From: Streptomyces sp. NBC_01304
GTDB taxonomy: Bacteria > Actinomycetota > Actinomycetes > Streptomycetales > Streptomycetaceae
NCBI RefSeq assembly: GCF_035975855.1
Contig: NZ_CP109055.1
Coordinates: 10,044,001-10,108,000 of the forward strand
Length of the DNA: 64,000 bases
Direction of reading: 5' to 3'
Shown here: positions 25,933-36,419 of the stretch, piece by piece
How positions within the stretch are numbered: the stretch's first letter is position 1
How the letters are laid out: each line of letters begins with the position of its first letter
Position numbers and translations under genes: made by a program
The notes under the pieces: model-generated
What the model was told of the DNA's origin: nothing
The model's input: only the letters and a program-made list of their open reading frames with translations
Database searches by the model: none

Positions 25933-26766
25933 TTGCCGCACGAACCGCTCCCGCTCGTCCAGGACCGCCCCGACCTCAAGGCGGACTGCGCAAGCTGCTT
26001 CGGCCTGTGCTGTGTGGCCCTGCCCTTCGCCCGCTCGTCGGACTTCGCGGTGAACAAGGCGGCGGGCACGCCGTGCAAGAACCTGCAGGGCGACTTCCGC
26101 TGCGGCATCCACACCCGGCTGCGCGATTCCGGCTTCTCCGGCTGCACGGTCTTCGACTGCTTCGGCGCGGGCCAGAAGGTCTCCCAGGTCACCTTCGGCG
26201 GGCACAGCTGGCGCGAAGTGCCGGGCAGCGCACGGCAGATGTTCGACGTGTTCCCGGTCATGCGCCGGCTGCACGAGCTTCTCTGGTACGTCACCGAAGC
26301 ACTGTCCCTGCCCGCCGCGCGCCCCGTGCACGGCGAACTGCGGCGGGCCCAGGACGACATCGAGGCGCGCACCCGGCTGGACGCGGAGCAGCTCGCCGAG
26401 ATCGATGTCGATGCGCTGCGCGGCGAGGTCAACGTCCTGCTGGTGCGTACCGGCGAACTCGTCCGCGCCGAGGTTCCCGGCCGCAAGAAGAACCACCGGG
26501 GCGCCGATCTCATCGGAGCCCGCCTCAAGGGCGCCGACCTGCGGGGCGCCAACCTCCGCGGGGCCTACCTGATCGCCGCCGACCTTTCGGGCGCCGACCT
26601 GCGCCGCGCCGACGTGATCGGCGCGGACTTCCGCGACGCCGACCTGCGTGGCGCCGACCTGACCGACAGCATCTTCCTCACCCAGGCCCAGCTGAACGCG
26701 GCCAAGGGCGACGCGACCACCAAGCTGCCGGCAAGTCTCGGCCGCCCCGGCCATTGGCAGGGCTGA
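25933..26766 (+). CDS. CxxCxxxCC cysteine-cluster plus pentapeptide-repeat protein
   Basis: 277 aa from TTG 25933, with GGAGA 9 nt upstream. Residues about 16-80 hold C-A-S-C-F-G-L-C-C, then single Cys in P-C-K-N, F-R-C-G-I-H, G-C-T-V and F-D-C-F, a YkgJ-like metal or Fe-S binding pattern. After a helical linker, the last third is pentapeptide repeats (A-D-L-x-G) folding as a right-handed quadrilateral beta-helix. Probably co-transcribed with the Cds1-like enzyme. The joining of these two modules suggests a redox or metal-sensing scaffold; no catalytic claim is made. Confidence 0.8.
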   Translation: MPHEPLPLVQDRPDLKADCASCFGLCCVALPFARSSDFAVNKAAGTPCKNLQGDFRCGIHTRLRDSGFSGCTVFDCFGAGQKVSQVTFGGHSWREVPGSARQMFDVFPVMRRLHELLWYVTEALSLPAARPVHGELRRAQDDIEARTRLDAEQLAEIDVDALRGEVNVLLVRTGELVRAEVPGRKKNHRGADLIGARLKGADLRGANLRGAYLIAADLSGADLRRADVIGADFRDADLRGADLTDSIFLTQAQLNAAKGDATTKLPASLGRPGHWQG

Positions 26767-26851
26767 GCGGGCCCTCCCCACGCCGGCGCCGCACGCCGAA
26801 CAGCAGGGCCACCCCAGCCCCGGCGCCGCACACGCCATACGCATCGCTGCC

Positions 26852-28105
26852 TCAGCCCGAATCGAGGCTCCCCGCCCGCAGGCCCCGCGCCGCCCCGGCA
26901 ACCACCGCAGAAGCGCTCAGCCCCACCACCATGAGCACCGCCAGAATCACCCGTACATCCACCACCGCCACCAGCCCCGCCCCCAGTGCCAGCGCCACCG
27001 CGTTCGGCGCGAAGACCAGCGCGTTCGCCGTGGCGGAGGTCCGGCCCAGGACCGCATCCGGCGTCTCCCGCTGCACCGCCGTCAACGCCGCGATCAGCAC
27101 ACACGGGATGCCGACGCCGATGGCCGCACTGCAAGCCAGGGCCGTGGCGTCGTACGGCAGCGCCCGACCCCCGATGCCGACGGCGAACAGGGCGAGCCCC
27201 GTCGCAGTGAACAAGCCCTCCGGAACGCGCCGCAGCAAGGCCCCCGCGGCGAGCCCGGCCGCCACGGAACCCGCCCCCTGCACCGCGTACAACACTCCTA
27301 CGTACGTGGGCGCGTGGCCCAGCACGTCATCGGCGACCGCATAGATCAGCGCGCCGTTCAGCCCGGCGAGCAGCATCGTCACCGAACCGGCGAGTACCAG
27401 CAGCCGCAGCACCGGCGAGCCCCACAGCAGCCGTGCCCCCTCCAGCGTCTTCCCCAACCCGCCCCGGCCAGGCGCCCGTTCGGGGCGATCCTCGCTCACC
27501 CGCAACAGCAGGAACACCCCCGCAGCCAGGGCGAACGTCACCGCGTCGAGCAGTGCCACCGAGGCGCCGCCGAACCGGGCGAACAGACCGGCGCCCACCA
27601 GTGGCGCGATCAGTTTCATGCTCTCGTTGGCCGTCATCCGCAACCCGTTGACATCGCCGAGCAGCCGCCGGTCGACGACCTTGGGCAGCAGTGCCGCCTC
27701 CGCCGCCTCGTGCAGCGTGCCGGTGATTCCGTACACGAACAGCACGGCGAACAGCAGCCACACCCGATCCGTCGAATCGACCAGAACGAGTACGGGCAGC
27801 AGCGCCGCCATCGCCAGGCTCACCCACATGAGCAGCGGCCGTCGGGGCACCCGATCGGCGAGCGTGCCCAGCAGCGGCGCGGCGAACAGCGGGGCCCACA
27901 TCGCGAACACGGTCAGCGCCGCAAGGCTGTCCGAACCGGTCAGGGACTTCACCCAGATCCCGGAGGCCAGCCACATCGCGGTGGTGCCGAACCCCGACAC
28001 CACCACACCGGACAGATACAGTCCCGCGTTGCGGCTGCGCAGGACCCGCGCTGTCTCCCAATTGATCACCGGGTAAGGGTGTTCCCTAAGGCGTCTCGCG
28101 GGCAT
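26852..28105 (-). CDS. MFS transporter
   Basis: 417 aa, about twelve helices, with the A-type loop G-T-L-A-D-R-V-P-R-R-P between helices 2 and 3. The N-terminus before the first helix (R-S-R-N-A-G-L-Y-L-S-G) and the overall pattern resemble enterobactin/EntS-type or drug exporters. GTG starts nearer the first helix are possible. No biosynthetic cluster is adjacent, so the cargo is unknown. Confidence 0.85.
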   Translation of the reverse strand: MPARRLREHPYPVINWETARVLRSRNAGLYLSGVVVSGFGTTAMWLASGIWVKSLTGSDSLAALTVFAMWAPLFAAPLLGTLADRVPRRPLLMWVSLAMAALLPVLVLVDSTDRVWLLFAVLFVYGITGTLHEAAEAALLPKVVDRRLLGDVNGLRMTANESMKLIAPLVGAGLFARFGGASVALLDAVTFALAAGVFLLLRVSEDRPERAPGRGGLGKTLEGARLLWGSPVLRLLVLAGSVTMLLAGLNGALIYAVADDVLGHAPTYVGVLYAVQGAGSVAAGLAAGALLRRVPEGLFTATGLALFAVGIGGRALPYDATALACSAAIGVGIPCVLIAALTAVQRETPDAVLGRTSATANALVFAPNAVALALGAGLVAVVDVRVILAVLMVVGLSASAVVAGAARGLRAGSLDSG

Positions 28106-28146
28106 CGGGCAACTGCCTTAGAAAGCAGCCCTGTCGAGCCGAGGGG

Positions 28147-28626
28147 TTATGCCGCGGCCGCGGTGAGCCGCTGGTCCAGCTTGGCGACCGCGCCCCGGAA
28201 GGACATGCCAAGGCCCGGCCGGGCGACCTTGAGGGCGAGCCGGAAGGGCGCGCCGCCGTCGGCGGCGAACGTCCACTGCACGCGCGTGCCGCCGCCGGCC
28301 GGAGTCAGCCGCCACTCCTCCACCAGGTTCCGTACGCCCGGTGCGTTGGTCTCGTCCACGCGGTACGCGTAGACCTCGTCGGGGTCCGCGGCGAGGATCG
28401 TCTCCTGGAAACGGGTGCCGCCGATGAGCTTGATCTCGCGGCCCGCGCCGCCGTCCGTGGGCCGGGCGAGGGTGACCGCGCGGAACCAGGCGGGCCAGCC
28501 CTCGACGTCCTCGGCCAGGGCGTGGAACACCGCCGACGGAGGAGCGGCCACTTCGCGGGCGAACACCAGCCGTATCGGCGCCGACTGCACGAACTCGAGG
28601 CCCACGGGGCTCAGTCGACGTGCCAT
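28147..28626 (-). CDS. SRPBCC/START-fold polyketide cyclase-like protein
   Basis: 159 aa from ATG 28626. The helix-grip pattern is clear: R-E-V-A-A-P-P-S-A-V-F-H-A-L-A-E-D-V, W-P-A-W-F-R-A-V near 50, V-E-E-W-R-L-T-P-A-G-G-G-T-R-V-Q-W-T-F, and a long C-terminal helix (V-A-K-L-D-Q-R-L-T-A). Such proteins bind hydrophobic ligands; no catalytic residue stands out. Confidence 0.82.
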   Translation of the reverse strand: MARRLSPVGLEFVQSAPIRLVFAREVAAPPSAVFHALAEDVEGWPAWFRAVTLARPTDGGAGREIKLIGGTRFQETILAADPDEVYAYRVDETNAPGVRNLVEEWRLTPAGGGTRVQWTFAADGGAPFRLALKVARPGLGMSFRGAVAKLDQRLTAAAA

Positions 28627-28753
28627 GGGTTCCGCACCCCCTGAAGGACGGGTCGTTGACTCTTCCGGCGCCCGGAGAGCTCGACGGGGGTGGCTCAACC
28701 ATCCGGCTCGACCGCCCGGCTCAACAGGCCCGGCCACCATAGCTGAGGGTCCG

Positions 28754-29611
28754 TCAGATGTCTGCAGGGGTGGCCGTCGGCTCACCCGCGACCACCAGGT
28801 GCCGCAGCTCCTCGGAGATCGTGGCCCGCACCTCGGACGGCAGCCCCGCATCCGTCACCCAGGTGTCCACCTGCTCCAGGGACACGAACGAACTCAGGCC
28901 CACCGTGCCCCACTTGGTGTGGTCGGCGACCACCACGACGCGCCGCGCGGACTGCACCAGACGCCGGTTGGTCTCCGCCTCCGCGAGGTTCGGCGTCGAC
29001 AGGCCCGCCTCCACCGATATGCCGTGCACACCGAGGAAGAGCAGGTCGAAGTGGAGCGAGCGGATCGCCTGGTCGGCGACCGGGCCGACCAGGGAGTCGG
29101 AGGGCGTACGCACCCCGCCGGTCAGCACCACCGTCGCCGCGCCCTGGCGCTGGCCGGTCGAGCGCTGCGCCGCGTGGAAGACATCGGCGACGCGCACGGA
29201 GTTGGTCACCACCGTCAGATCCGGCACGTCCAGGAGGTGATGGGCCAGCGCATACGTCGTCGTACCGCCCGACAGCGCGATCGCACTGCCCGGCGTGACC
29301 AGCGCCGCCGCCGCGCGCGCGATGTCCTCCTTGGCGCTCAGCTCGAGGCCCGACTTGGCCTCGAAGCCCGGCTCGTGCGTGCTCGCCTCGACCACCGGGA
29401 CCGCGCCGCCGTGCACCTTCTCCAGGACGCCCTGGCGGGCCAGCGCGTCCAGGTCGCGCCGGACCGTCATGTCCGAGACGCCGAGCTTGCGGGTGAGTTC
29501 GTTGACCCGGACCCCGCCGCGCCGCCTGACCTCGTCGAGAATCAGGGCGCGGCGCTGCTCCGCGAGGAGGTTCTGATTCTCGCTCACGCCCGGTCCCGGT
29601 CCTTCCGCCAT
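28754..29611 (-). CDS. DeoR-family sugar-responsive regulator
   Basis: 285 aa from ATG 29611, which has GGGGGA about 6 nt upstream. GTG 29587 (V-S-E-N-Q-N-L-L-A-E-Q-R-R) is a strong alternative. N-terminal winged HTH with the DeoR fingerprint (R-R-G-G-V-R-V-N-E-L, V-S-D-M-T-V-R-R-D-L), then a DeoRC phosphosugar-binding domain including L-S-G-G-T-T-T and D-H-T-K-W-G. The regulated metabolic genes are not beside it; the divergent gene is a membrane hydrolase. Confidence 0.88.
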   Translation of the reverse strand: MAEGPGPGVSENQNLLAEQRRALILDEVRRRGGVRVNELTRKLGVSDMTVRRDLDALARQGVLEKVHGGAVPVVEASTHEPGFEAKSGLELSAKEDIARAAAALVTPGSAIALSGGTTTYALAHHLLDVPDLTVVTNSVRVADVFHAAQRSTGQRQGAATVVLTGGVRTPSDSLVGPVADQAIRSLHFDLLFLGVHGISVEAGLSTPNLAEAETNRRLVQSARRVVVVADHTKWGTVGLSSFVSLEQVDTWVTDAGLPSEVRATISEELRHLVVAGEPTATPADI

Positions 29612-29911
29612 GAGGGGTCCCCCGATGAGGTGCTGTCGGTGCGGGCTGTGCTGCCGGTGCTTCCCGTGCTGCTGTGCCCTGAAGGTTTCTCATCCTCGCA
29701 CGTGGCACCGACAGCCGTGGCGGCGCCCGACAGACGTGGCAGCTCGGACGGCCGGACAGCCGCCCGGCAGCGGCCCGGGGCGGCGTCAGCGCCGTGCGTC
29801 GGGACCGCACACCTCGGGGAGATTCCGTGACGAGGGGTGCATGCGGCGCCCGGACCCGCGATCCTTGTGCCTGCACAGCACAGCCGGGACTCACGGGGGA
29901 GTCGCAGAACA

Positions 29912-32263
29912 GTGGAGCGTGTCACGGCGGAAGAGACCGCCCTCGAGCTCTTGGTGCACGGAGTGGGCGGAGCCACGCCCGAAGAGATGCTCGGCGACCC
30001 GCGCACCGTCCGGGTCACCGGCGACAAGACGGCCGCCGTCCACCGGCGCACCGACGACGCGGACGCCGAGCAGCGCCCCGAGGACTACCAGGACAAACCC
30101 ATCCCCGAGGCCTACGTCTGGTCCAACCTGACCTCCGGCAACGGCGCCCGCGCCCTGTGGCTCCTGCTGCTGCCCTTCATGGTGGTCAACCTCGCGCACT
30201 GGATGCGGCCCAATGCCCGCAGCCGCAAGAGGACGGTGCGCCTGTACGGGGTCCTGGTGCGCCTGGTCGGTCTCACCCTGACCGTGCTGCTCGTCGCCGC
30301 GGCCTGCGAGGTCGCCCTGGACCTGACCGCCTGGCAATGTGCGGGCACGCGCGCGTGCGCCGAGCAGCGCTCCTGGCTCGGCTTCCTCGCGCCGGACGCC
30401 TCCGGGGGCGGCGGCTGGTGGACCCGGCCGGGCCGCCGCCTCGCGCTGGCCGCCCTGGTGCCCGGAGCGCTGACCGGCCTCCTGTGGTACCTGTCGCAGC
30501 GCACCTGGAGCGCGTACGAGTCCCAGCAGCCCCTGCCGCACCAGAGCGAGCCGGAGGAGGACACCCGGCGCAGCGCGCTGAGCAAGCCCGGCTTCTGGTA
30601 CGGCCGCCGCCTGGTCGCCCGCCTGCGCGCGGCGCACACCGCCGCCGGGCTGCTGACCGTCGCCGCCGCCGTGGCGACCTCCGCGGCGCAGTTCGACCGC
30701 CGCGCGGGCGGCCCCGCCGTCCTCGATGTCCTGGGGCGGCTCCTTGAGGCAACTCTCGTGGCGGGCGCCCTGGTTGTGGTGTGGGTGGTGTGCCGCCGGG
30801 GACGCAGCGAGAGCAAGCTGGACCGCCATCTCGACCGCGCCGTCATCACGGCTCTGCCGCTCGCGGCCCTCGGCCTGCTCGTCCTCGCCGTCCTGTACGC
30901 GGCCTGGGACCGCCCGGGCTGGGTCTCGGAGGGACGCCTGCCGGGTTCGCAGACCTTCGGGGGCATCGCCCTCGTCCAGGGCCTCCTCGTGGTCACGCTC
31001 GCCGTGGTGGCCCGGGTGCTCTACCGCAGCTCGCCCGTGGCCGGCACCGCGCTGCGCGGTCTGGGCGGGCCCTGCGTCGCGATGCTGGCGTGCGCCCTCG
31101 GCGGCGTGATGTCCGGCGGCATCGCTCAGCGCGTCGCCGACTGGTTGGACGGCGGCGGCACCCCCGGCGAGGGCGGCACCCTCCTTGAGGGGCCGCCGGT
31201 GCTGCTGTCCTGGCAGGCGGCGGTGATCCCGGTGGTCCTGGTCGTGGTGGTCTTCCTGGTCGGACTGTTCGGCGTACGCACCTGGCAGCGCCGCCGCCTG
31301 GAGATCGAGGACGTACCCGGCGACTACCCGGACGAGCCGCTGGACACCGTCCGCACCCGGCGCATCGCGGGGGCACGCGCGCGTGCCGCGCTCACCGACC
31401 ACGCACCCGTCCTCATCGGCATCGTCTCCGCCGTCACCCTGGCCCTCGGACTCGCGGCCCTGGTGGGCGGCTGGGGCACCGGGAAGGTGCCGGGTGCGGC
31501 TTTCGCGGATGAGCCGGGCTTCGTCCGGGGCACCGCGCAGACCGCGCAGGCGCTGGGCTCCTGGGTGATCGGTTTCGCCTTCATACTGTTCGTCACCTGG
31601 GGCCGGCGCGCGTACCGCGACCCCTCGGCCCGCCGCACCATCGGCATCCTGTGGGACGTCGGTACGTTCTGGCCGCGCGCCGCCCATCCCTTCGCGCCGC
31701 CCTGCTATGCGGAGCGGGCCGTGCCCGACCTGACGTGGCGCATGGCCACGTGGACCCGGACGCCCGGACGCCGCCTGGTCATCTCGGGGCACTCCCAGGG
31801 CAGCGTCCTGGCCGCAGCCGCGGCCTGGCAACTGAGCCCCTCCGTAAGGAAGCGGGTCGCGCTGCTCACCTACGGCTCTCCGCTGCAGCGGCTCTACGGG
31901 CGCTGGTTCCCGGCCCACTTCGGGCCCTCCGCGCTGACCTCGCTGCACCGCGAGGTGGACTGCTGGCGCAATCTGCACCGGCCGACCGACCCCATAGGCG
32001 GGCCGATCGGGCTGACCGGCGAGTGCGGCCCGGCCGTAGATCACGCGCCGCTCAAGGACCCCTTGGCGTACGGCCGCACCGCGAGCCATCCGCTGCCCGC
32101 GCCGATCCTCGGCCACGGCGACTATCAGGCCGACCCGGTCTTCGCCACCGAACGCACGGCGCTCCTGGCCCGGCTGCGGCCCGGCTCGGTGCCCCCGCAA
32201 GGCTCGGGTGAGCGCGCCGACTCCGGGGATCCTCAGGGCAGTTCGGGCAGGTCCTCGGGGTAG
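29912..32263 (+). CDS. Multi-span membrane protein with alpha/beta hydrolase halves
   Basis: 783 aa from GTG 29912 (GGGGGAG upstream; the frame is open further 5'). It begins [10 protein letters not shown], an oxyanion-strand H-G-x-G motif, then about nine membrane helices. The C-terminal soluble part supplies the nucleophile elbow S-G-H-S-Q-G-S-V. The hydrolase is thus split around a membrane block, with the start of the fold N-terminal and the catalytic elbow C-terminal. Function is unknown; a lipid or envelope ester substrate is plausible. Its 3' end overlaps the convergent AAA gene by 31 nt. Confidence 0.75.
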   Translation: MERVTAEETALELLVHGVGGATPEEMLGDPRTVRVTGDKTAAVHRRTDDADAEQRPEDYQDKPIPEAYVWSNLTSGNGARALWLLLLPFMVVNLAHWMRPNARSRKRTVRLYGVLVRLVGLTLTVLLVAAACEVALDLTAWQCAGTRACAEQRSWLGFLAPDASGGGGWWTRPGRRLALAALVPGALTGLLWYLSQRTWSAYESQQPLPHQSEPEEDTRRSALSKPGFWYGRRLVARLRAAHTAAGLLTVAAAVATSAAQFDRRAGGPAVLDVLGRLLEATLVAGALVVVWVVCRRGRSESKLDRHLDRAVITALPLAALGLLVLAVLYAAWDRPGWVSEGRLPGSQTFGGIALVQGLLVVTLAVVARVLYRSSPVAGTALRGLGGPCVAMLACALGGVMSGGIAQRVADWLDGGGTPGEGGTLLEGPPVLLSWQAAVIPVVLVVVVFLVGLFGVRTWQRRRLEIEDVPGDYPDEPLDTVRTRRIAGARARAALTDHAPVLIGIVSAVTLALGLAALVGGWGTGKVPGAAFADEPGFVRGTAQTAQALGSWVIGFAFILFVTWGRRAYRDPSARRTIGILWDVGTFWPRAAHPFAPPCYAERAVPDLTWRMATWTRTPGRRLVISGHSQGSVLAAAAAWQLSPSVRKRVALLTYGSPLQRLYGRWFPAHFGPSALTSLHREVDCWRNLHRPTDPIGGPIGLTGECGPAVDHAPLKDPLAYGRTASHPLPAPILGHGDYQADPVFATERTALLARLRPGSVPPQGSGERADSGDPQGSSGRSSG

Positions 32264-34626
32264 AGCAGGGTCAGGTCGTCCTTGCTCGCCTCGGCGACCT
32301 GGGCGACCCGGCCCGCGTGCCGCTCGACCATCGCCTCGAAGGTCTGGCGCGCGGTGCGGCCGTTGCCGAAGGCGGGGCCCTTGTCCAGGGCGGTGAAGTA
32401 CTTCAGCAGGGCCTCGCCGGTGCCGGTGCCGAGCCGGTACTCGTGCTCGTCCGCCTGCTGCTCCACGATGCGCAGCAGTTCCTCGGGCGCGTAGTCACCG
32501 AAGGTGATGGTCCGTGAGAAACGGGACGCCACACCGGGGTTGACGGAGAGGAAGCGCTTCATCTCCGCCGTATAGCCCGCGACGATCACGACGACCGCCT
32601 CGCGGTGGTCCTCCATCAGCTTCACGAGGGTGTCGATGGCCTCACGGCCGAAGTCACGCCCGGAGTCCTCGGGGGACAGCGCATAGGCCTCGTCGATGAA
32701 CAGCACGCCGCCACGGGCCCGGTCGAAGGCCTCCTGGGTGCGGATCGCGGTCGATCCGATGTGCTCGCCGACGAGGTCGACCCGGGAGACCTCCACCAGG
32801 TGGCCCTTGTCGAGGACGCCGAGCGAGGCCAGGATCTCGCCGTACAGCCGCGCCACCGTCGTCTTGCCGGTGCCGGGGGAGCCGGTGAACACCAGGTGCC
32901 GGCGCGCGGAGGCCGCCTTGAGTCCTGCCAACTGCCGCTTGCGGCCCACCTCGATCATGTCGGTGAGGGCCCGCACCTCCCGCTTGACGCTCTCCAGGCC
33001 CACCAGCGTGTCCAGTTCACCGAGCACGTCCCCCGACGAGCGCACCGGTTCGGCCGCGGGTTCTGCCGCGGTGGCGCGCTGGTCGGGCACGGCGGACAGC
33101 AGCCCGGCGGTCTGTGTCGCCGTCGCGACGGCCGTTTCCGGTACGGAAGGCCGCAGTCCGGCACTCTCGTCGCTGGTGCACTCCTCGACGAGCGGCCCGT
33201 CCTCGGGGAACTCGTAGCCGCCGCGCGCACACCGCTCGGTGCGGCACTTCTTCAGCGTCGTACGGCAGCCGTCGAGCACATGGAAGCCGTAGCCGCCGCT
33301 GCCCGTGACCCGGCAGCCGGTGAAGCTGCCGCGGCCCTCGGCGGACACGTAGAAACCCGCCTCGGCGGGTGAAGTGACCGTGCAGCGCTCGATGGTGGGA
33401 TCGGCGCCCTTGGTGATGATGACGCCCGTCTGTGCGGCATCGATGGTGCAGCCCGCGAGGGTGCCGCCGCTGCCGTGGTCGCGGAACCAGGCGCCCGTGG
33501 CGACCTCCCGGATGCGGCAGTCGTCGAGCTGCGCGGTCGCGCCGTCGCTCACCGACACCGCCGTGTTGCGCACCTGGGACAGGTCGCTGTCGACGACGTC
33601 CGCGCGTGAGCCGCGGTCCAGGACGAAGATCGCGTCCGGTACGTCGTGCACCCGGCAGTGGTCCAGGACCGCGCTCGCCCCGTCGCTCACCCACACCGCC
33701 GGGTAGTCGCCCGTACTGTCGTGGATCTCGCACTGGTTGGCGTCCACGCGCGTGCCCGGGTCCCACACCGACAGGCCGTTGCGTCCGAAGCGGCTCACCG
33801 TGGAGCGGGTCAGGGTGAGCACCGAGCGGGAGCGCAGATCGACCGCGTTCTCCGGGATGTCGTGCAGCCGGCAGTCGGACAGCGTCAGGACGGCATCGGT
33901 GTCGAGGGTGACGCCGTCGGCCGTGGTGCGGTGCACATCGCAGTCCGTCAGGTGCGCCGCGGCCCGTGCGGTGATCTGAACGCCGGAGCCCTTGATCTCG
34001 TAGATCTCACAACCGAGCGCCTCCAGGCCGGAGTTCTCGCCGGTGACCGACAGGCCGGCCCCGGAGGTGTGGTGGATCCGGCAGCGCTCGAACCGGGGAT
34101 GGGCGCCGCCGCGCACGGCCACGCCGGCCTGTCCGGCGGCCACCACCTCGCACTCCTCGAACACGCCGCCCGCGCCGTCCAGTACGGCGAAGCCGACCCC
34201 CGCCGGGTTGTCGACGGTGCAGCGCCGCACGGTGGGCCGGGCGCCCGAGCGCACCTCCAGGCCGGCCGCCGAGCGGGTCACGATGCGCACGTCGGAGATC
34301 TCGGGGGCGCCGTCCTCGACGAGGAGCGCCGGCGCCGCCGCGTCCTGGCCCTCCAGCTGCAGGTCCTGCACGACGGCCGAGGCGCGCACCGTCAACGCCA
34401 CCCCGTCGATGGGCGCCAGGCGCACCGAGCCGGGGGAGCCCTCCGGGCCGCGCAGCGTCACCGCGCGCTGCACCACGAGGTTCTCCCGGTAGGTGCCGGG
34501 GGCGACGGTCAGGACGTCGCCGTCCCCCGCCGCTTCGAGGGCGGCGGCGAGGGAGGCGTACTCACCTGTGCGGCGCCGCCACCTCGACGTACCGGTGTGC
34601 GTCACCTGGACCGTGCCCTGTGCCAT
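32233..34626 (-). CDS. Beta-helix / CbxX-type AAA ATPase fusion
   Basis: 797 aa from ATG 34626. Residues about 25-500 form a parallel beta-helix of 22-24-residue coils (repeated x-V-x-x-C-x-V/I-x-x). The C-terminal 280 residues are an AAA+ ATPase of the CbxX/CfqX/EccA type: Walker [10 protein letters not shown], Walker [12 protein letters not shown], sensor 1 V-V-I-V-A-G-Y and arginine finger S-R-F. EccA-type ATPases serve type VII secretion, but no ESX genes are present, so the target protein is unknown. Confidence 0.85.
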   Translation of the reverse strand: MAQGTVQVTHTGTSRWRRRTGEYASLAAALEAAGDGDVLTVAPGTYRENLVVQRAVTLRGPEGSPGSVRLAPIDGVALTVRASAVVQDLQLEGQDAAAPALLVEDGAPEISDVRIVTRSAAGLEVRSGARPTVRRCTVDNPAGVGFAVLDGAGGVFEECEVVAAGQAGVAVRGGAHPRFERCRIHHTSGAGLSVTGENSGLEALGCEIYEIKGSGVQITARAAAHLTDCDVHRTTADGVTLDTDAVLTLSDCRLHDIPENAVDLRSRSVLTLTRSTVSRFGRNGLSVWDPGTRVDANQCEIHDSTGDYPAVWVSDGASAVLDHCRVHDVPDAIFVLDRGSRADVVDSDLSQVRNTAVSVSDGATAQLDDCRIREVATGAWFRDHGSGGTLAGCTIDAAQTGVIITKGADPTIERCTVTSPAEAGFYVSAEGRGSFTGCRVTGSGGYGFHVLDGCRTTLKKCRTERCARGGYEFPEDGPLVEECTSDESAGLRPSVPETAVATATQTAGLLSAVPDQRATAAEPAAEPVRSSGDVLGELDTLVGLESVKREVRALTDMIEVGRKRQLAGLKAASARRHLVFTGSPGTGKTTVARLYGEILASLGVLDKGHLVEVSRVDLVGEHIGSTAIRTQEAFDRARGGVLFIDEAYALSPEDSGRDFGREAIDTLVKLMEDHREAVVVIVAGYTAEMKRFLSVNPGVASRFSRTITFGDYAPEELLRIVEQQADEHEYRLGTGTGEALLKYFTALDKGPAFGNGRTARQTFEAMVERHAGRVAQVAEASKDDLTLLYPEDLPELP

Positions 34627-34742
34627 GGCGCTGCTGTGCCCCCACCTCTGCGTTCGCGACAGATCTGCCGGTCCACCGTAGCGCGCGCGGCGGCGCCGAG
34701 TTGACCGGTCCGCCCTGCTGGTGGGGGAGCAGGAACGTTCGG

Positions 34743-35348
34743 TCAGCTGCCCGTGCCGGTGCGGCCCCAGTCGGGCCCGACGTCGGCCCACTCGCGGTCC
34801 CACTCCGCGAACCGCCCGCGCACCATGCGCCGTACGACCGTCCGCCGGGCGCACTCCACGAACGCCATGGCCGCCACGGCCGCGCCGATACCGGCCAGCG
34901 CGGCATGCGTGCCCGCGGTGGCCGAGTCCAGGGGGCGCGCGACGACGCGGCCGTGCGCGTCGGTCCACAGCACGAAGCGGTCGCCCGACTCGGCGCCCCG
35001 AAGATGTGCCGCGACGGTGCCGGAGTGCCGACTGCCGTCGGGCGCCGTCCAGTTGGCGACGACCCGGACCCGGCCGTCGTGCTCCGAGGACGTTTCCGGG
35101 TCGCTGTCCACCGGATGGTGCGGCAACGCGCGCTGCACGGTCGCCCTGACCTGGTGGCGCTCCGCGTGCTGGTCGCGTACAGCCTGCTGCAGTGCGTCCT
35201 GGGTGCGGGCCCCGGTGGCGAGGCCCACCAGAGGCGCGGCAACGGCGATGAGCGCCGCGGCGGCCAACGCCACCCAGGCCTCGACGAGATCGGTCCTGCG
35301 GCACAGCGGATTGTGCCGCCAGCGCCAGAGTCTGGCCAATGCCCGCAC
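34743..35348 (-). CDS. Rv1733c-family membrane protein
   Basis: 201 aa. A basic N-terminus with [13 protein letters not shown] is followed by one helix ([14 protein letters not shown]), an external domain of about 90 residues with [16 protein letters not shown], and a second helix near the C-terminus ([14 protein letters not shown]). This two-span design with an external loop is the Rv1733c pattern. Function unknown. Same strand as the AAA gene and about 115 nt upstream of it. Confidence 0.83.
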   Translation of the reverse strand: MRALARLWRWRHNPLCRRTDLVEAWVALAAAALIAVAAPLVGLATGARTQDALQQAVRDQHAERHQVRATVQRALPHHPVDSDPETSSEHDGRVRVVANWTAPDGSRHSGTVAAHLRGAESGDRFVLWTDAHGRVVARPLDSATAGTHAALAGIGAAVAAMAFVECARRTVVRRMVRGRFAEWDREWADVGPDWGRTGTGS

Positions 35349-35551
35349 GATCCTGCACCCCCTTACACCCTTACGCGTCCGTCATAACCCCGAACGGCAC
35401 GGTCCAAGCACGAGCGGCACCAGAAGAGAGTGAAATCACCCGTCGGTGACGGCGCAGGCGGTGAAACGGTGACCCCACCGCCTTGGCGGCACACTCCCCT
35501 CTCGCTGCCCAACGGCCGTGCCCCGCCGTCGGGTTCCCCTGGTGTCCCGTC

Positions 35552-36376
35552 CTACTCCAGGATGCGCACCGTGTCGCCGACCCGCACGGTGCCCGGCCGT
35601 TCGGGCACCAGGTTCTGTCCGAACAGCAGGGCGGCATCGTGGTTCCGGTGCCGGGCGAGGGTCCGCAGCGGCTCCTTGCCGCGCGCGCCGGTGTCCTGGT
35701 CGGTGGTGGTCACCACGCAGCGGGCGCAGGGCTTGGCGACACGGAAGGCGACGTCGCCGATCGCGATGCGGGACCAGTCGTCCTCGGCCCAGGGCGCGGT
35801 GCCCTCCACGACCGCGTTGGGCCGGAAGCGGTTCATCGGCAGCGGGCCCTCGTCCGCATGATCACCCTGTGCGATCAGGGAGTTCAGCGCGTCGAGCGAG
35901 GAGACGGTGGTGAGCAGCAGCGGAAACCCGTCGGCGAAGCTCACGGTCTCGCCGGGGCGCGCGAATTCGGGATCGATCGGGCGGCGTACGGCCGGATCGT
36001 CGAGATGTACGAGCGTGACCTCGGTGTCCAGGTACGAACGGAACCAGGCCTGCGCCGCCTCGTCGGCGGGCACGGCCTCGACCTTGTCCTGCCAGACCTC
36101 CACCGGCACGGTGCGCACCGGATCGGGCACGGACACGGTCAGGGGTTCCTGCCCGGGCGCGGTCAGCGCGATCGCACCGCCGGCCTGCGGCCGCGCCCGC
36201 ACCAGAGCGAGCCGCGGCTGCGGGCGTTGCGTGACCTGCCTTCCCTCGCCGTCGACCAGCATCCACCTGCGATCCCCCGCAAGCCCCCAGGGCTGCACAT
36301 CCGCCTCGGCGGGTGCGTCCCCCTGGACGGACTTGAGCGGGTAGACGTGGAGCGAGCGAAGGATGGGCTGAAGCAT
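35552..36376 (-). CDS. MOSC-domain protein (YcbX-like)
   Basis: 274 aa from ATG 36376. The N-terminal beta-barrel MOSC_N part (L-H-V-Y-P-L-K-S-V-Q-G) is followed by the C-terminal MOSC domain with R-F-R-P-N-A-V-V-E-G, A-K-P-C-A-R-C-V-V-T-T (the conserved Cys that could hold molybdenum cofactor or sulfur) and L-F-G-Q-N-L-V. Such proteins detoxify N-hydroxylated compounds or act in sulfur transfer. The conserved Cys is present, so an active enzyme is likely. Confidence 0.9.
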   Translation of the reverse strand: MLQPILRSLHVYPLKSVQGDAPAEADVQPWGLAGDRRWMLVDGEGRQVTQRPQPRLALVRARPQAGGAIALTAPGQEPLTVSVPDPVRTVPVEVWQDKVEAVPADEAAQAWFRSYLDTEVTLVHLDDPAVRRPIDPEFARPGETVSFADGFPLLLTTVSSLDALNSLIAQGDHADEGPLPMNRFRPNAVVEGTAPWAEDDWSRIAIGDVAFRVAKPCARCVVTTTDQDTGARGKEPLRTLARHRNHDAALLFGQNLVPERPGTVRVGDTVRILE

Positions 36377-36419
36377 GGGGCCATCGTGCCAAACGGCGAC
36401 GACGGCCGGGCAAGCGGTG

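Noticed and set aside
29820..29890. Possible tRNA-like segment upstream of the membrane hydrolase
   Set aside because: The T-loop consensus GGTTCRAATCC and a closing acceptor stem are absent.
32233..35358. A 1041-codon minus-strand frame
   Set aside because: Sequence before ATG 34626 is the Rv1733c-like gene in a shadow frame and an untranslated gap.
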